Assembly (NCBI GenBank): GCA_900208305.1
Contig: OAPG01000012.1
Span: 248,001-312,000, forward strand
Length of the DNA stretch: 64,000 nucleotides
Direction: 5' to 3'
Source: Melanopsichium pennsylvanicum
Taxonomy: Eukaryota > Basidiomycota > Ustilaginomycetes > Ustilaginales
A model generated the notes under the pieces. That model saw nothing but the letters and a program-made list of their open reading frames with translations, was not told the DNA's origin and did not search any database. The position numbers were made by a program, and so were the translations under genes. This document shows positions 63,801 through 64,000 of the stretch, in pieces (positions within the stretch are counted from its first letter, which is position 1; every line of letters begins with the position of its first letter).

Positions 63801-64000
63801 GTTAGCATCTTCGAGCTTGGGAATGTTGGTGATCCTGGTTCGCTTGTGGCCGTCCGTCTTCTTCAGAGCCTGATCCTGCTTGAAGCGCGCAAAGCTGACA
63901 ATGTTGTCGACGACACCAGACTTGATGACTTTTTTCGCAAACTCGTCCGTGAGCGTCCACTTGCTGCCGAAAGCACTCTGTTTGAGCGTAAGCGTTTCTT
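60873..64000 (-). CDS. TOP2: DNA topoisomerase II, N-terminus beyond window end
   Basis: The C-terminal 1041 residues of a type IIA topoisomerase, which passes one duplex through another to decatenate and relax chromosomes. The frame stays open to the right window edge, so the GHKL ATPase domain lies outside. Visible parts are the TOPRIM motif EGDSAKSLAVAG (codons near 63735-63765), the metal-binding IMTDQDHDGSHI, PLRGKLLNV, YYKGLGTS and the winged-helix block EPRGQFGTRLLGGKDAAS. The catalytic tyrosine follows in GRYIFTALP (codon 62765-62763). WYIPVAPQVLMNGAEGIGTG and the coiled coil lead to a long disordered C-terminus rich in Lys/Ala/Asp/Ser, ending DDSDDEDY. No disabling break was seen. 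Confidence 0.95.
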   Translation of the reverse strand, partial: ETLTLKQSAFGSKWTLTDEFAKKVIKSGVVDNIVSFARFKQDQALKKTDGHKRTRITNIPKLEDANNAGGRKAKDCTLILTEGDSAKSLAVAGIVEVGRDNYGVFPLRGKLLNVREASHDQIMKNAEIKAIKEILGLQHGKQYLDVNSLRYGSIMIMTDQDHDGSHIKGLIINFLDHFYPSLLKIPGFLVEFITPIVKCRKGKQELQFFTIPEYETWREAHNGGKGWHIKYYKGLGTSDPQDAKKYFRALEKHKLPFDVTREGDRDLIDLAFNKKKADDRKEWLRHFRPGTYLDHNTDRIPYADFINKELILFSMADNLRSIPSVVDGLKPGQRKVMYVMFERKSSAELKVNTLVGNVMGQAAYHHGDAALTMTIVGLAQNFVGSNNVNLLEPRGQFGTRLLGGKDAASGRYIFTALPKIARALFPQPDDALLDYLDDDGQKIEPHWYIPVAPQVLMNGAEGIGTGWSTSVPNYNPHDIVANLRRRMNGESVVPMKPWFRGFSGEVEEFAPGRFKVSGTVNQIDEKTYEITELPIRAWTTNYKETLEERINSSEKVAATIKDYKEYHTESTVNFIVELTAKGQAEIAEKGVETFFKLSCQISTTNMVLFDQDGKIRKYSSPEEILEDFYLLRLSYYQKRKEHLVDQLKLAYDRLSNQARFVQMIITRQLVVSNRKRAEIVADLRKHDFRPFPKTGKAAIAAEPEDDEAIDEEDISADSDYDYLLNMAIYNLTKEKVEKLLRERDTKEEELKILINRTVQNLWDEDLTKFLELWEEWLAEDDRRLKDVVTKVKKGKTTVKKTSAKSSAAARRVLKKPLNSDGEEEGDDAMDDLGDDSEDDFKPSAAAGKKKAAAPARASPVRKRAAADALDDEDMAKLLGTTTSTNGAAKKARATALASGSATASRATTPQIVDLNDDDKDNEEKLAPLFRKPAAKPAAKKAAPKKATKAEEAPKAFSLSDSEDDTIAAPKTKRAPAAKPAAKRAAAGLGRKTAAALTSDTEDSFAIDSPGSSAPARKSARSARIASGKTIYKMDDSDDEDY

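Overview
The window is a gene-dense piece of nuclear DNA from a basidiomycete smut fungus (Ustilaginaceae; Ustilago, Sporisorium or a close yeast-like relative). This rests on mixed GC content, mostly intron-free ORFs with long serine/glutamine/alanine-rich inserts, and a purely fungal gene set that includes CHS7, MDV1, CFD1 and a Gef1-type CLC. No rRNA, tRNA, CRISPR array or intact mobile element was seen.

Layout. 0-2 kb: a linker histone H1 gene (minus) split by three long introns. 2-6 kb: a gene-poor gap. 6-11 kb: phenolic acid decarboxylase (+), AP-1 mu adaptin (-) and CFD1 (+). 11-12.4 kb: an unrecognised signal-peptide/single-pass membrane protein (-). 12.4-18.2 kb: the largest gap, containing a CpG-starved island that looks like a decayed element. 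18-31 kb: p24-alpha cargo receptor (+), CLC antiporter (-), CYP6 cyclophilin-RRM protein (-), KES1/OSH4 (-), Chk1 kinase (-) and CSN7 (+). 31-47 kb: CTL/PNS1-like transporter (-), TBC Rab-GAP (-), ASNSD1/YML096W-like protein (+), CHS7 (-) and MDV1 (-). 48-55 kb: a KEN-box protein of unknown family (+), CDC6 (+) and PNO1 (+). 55-64 kb: PAB1 (-), MGE1 (-) and topoisomerase II (-, N-terminus beyond the window end).

The genes form no operon or cluster; they are housekeeping genes. Themes recur: chromosome replication and checkpoint (H1, CDC6, KEN-box protein, CHK1, TOP2), the secretory pathway (AP-1, p24, CLC, KES1, TBC-GAP, CHS7) and mitochondria/FeS (CFD1, MDV1, MGE1). The phenolic acid decarboxylase stands out as a niche function suited to a plant-associated fungus.

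The most unusual non-coding signals are three. First, a dispersed AT-rich palindromic element with core TACTGTACAGTA occurs in at least ten intergenic regions, mostly upstream of genes. Second, there is a roughly 0.7 kb CpG-depleted island. Third, MCB/SCB-like cell-cycle sites and a repeated CAATTTACGCG-type word lie before the KEN-box gene and CDC6.
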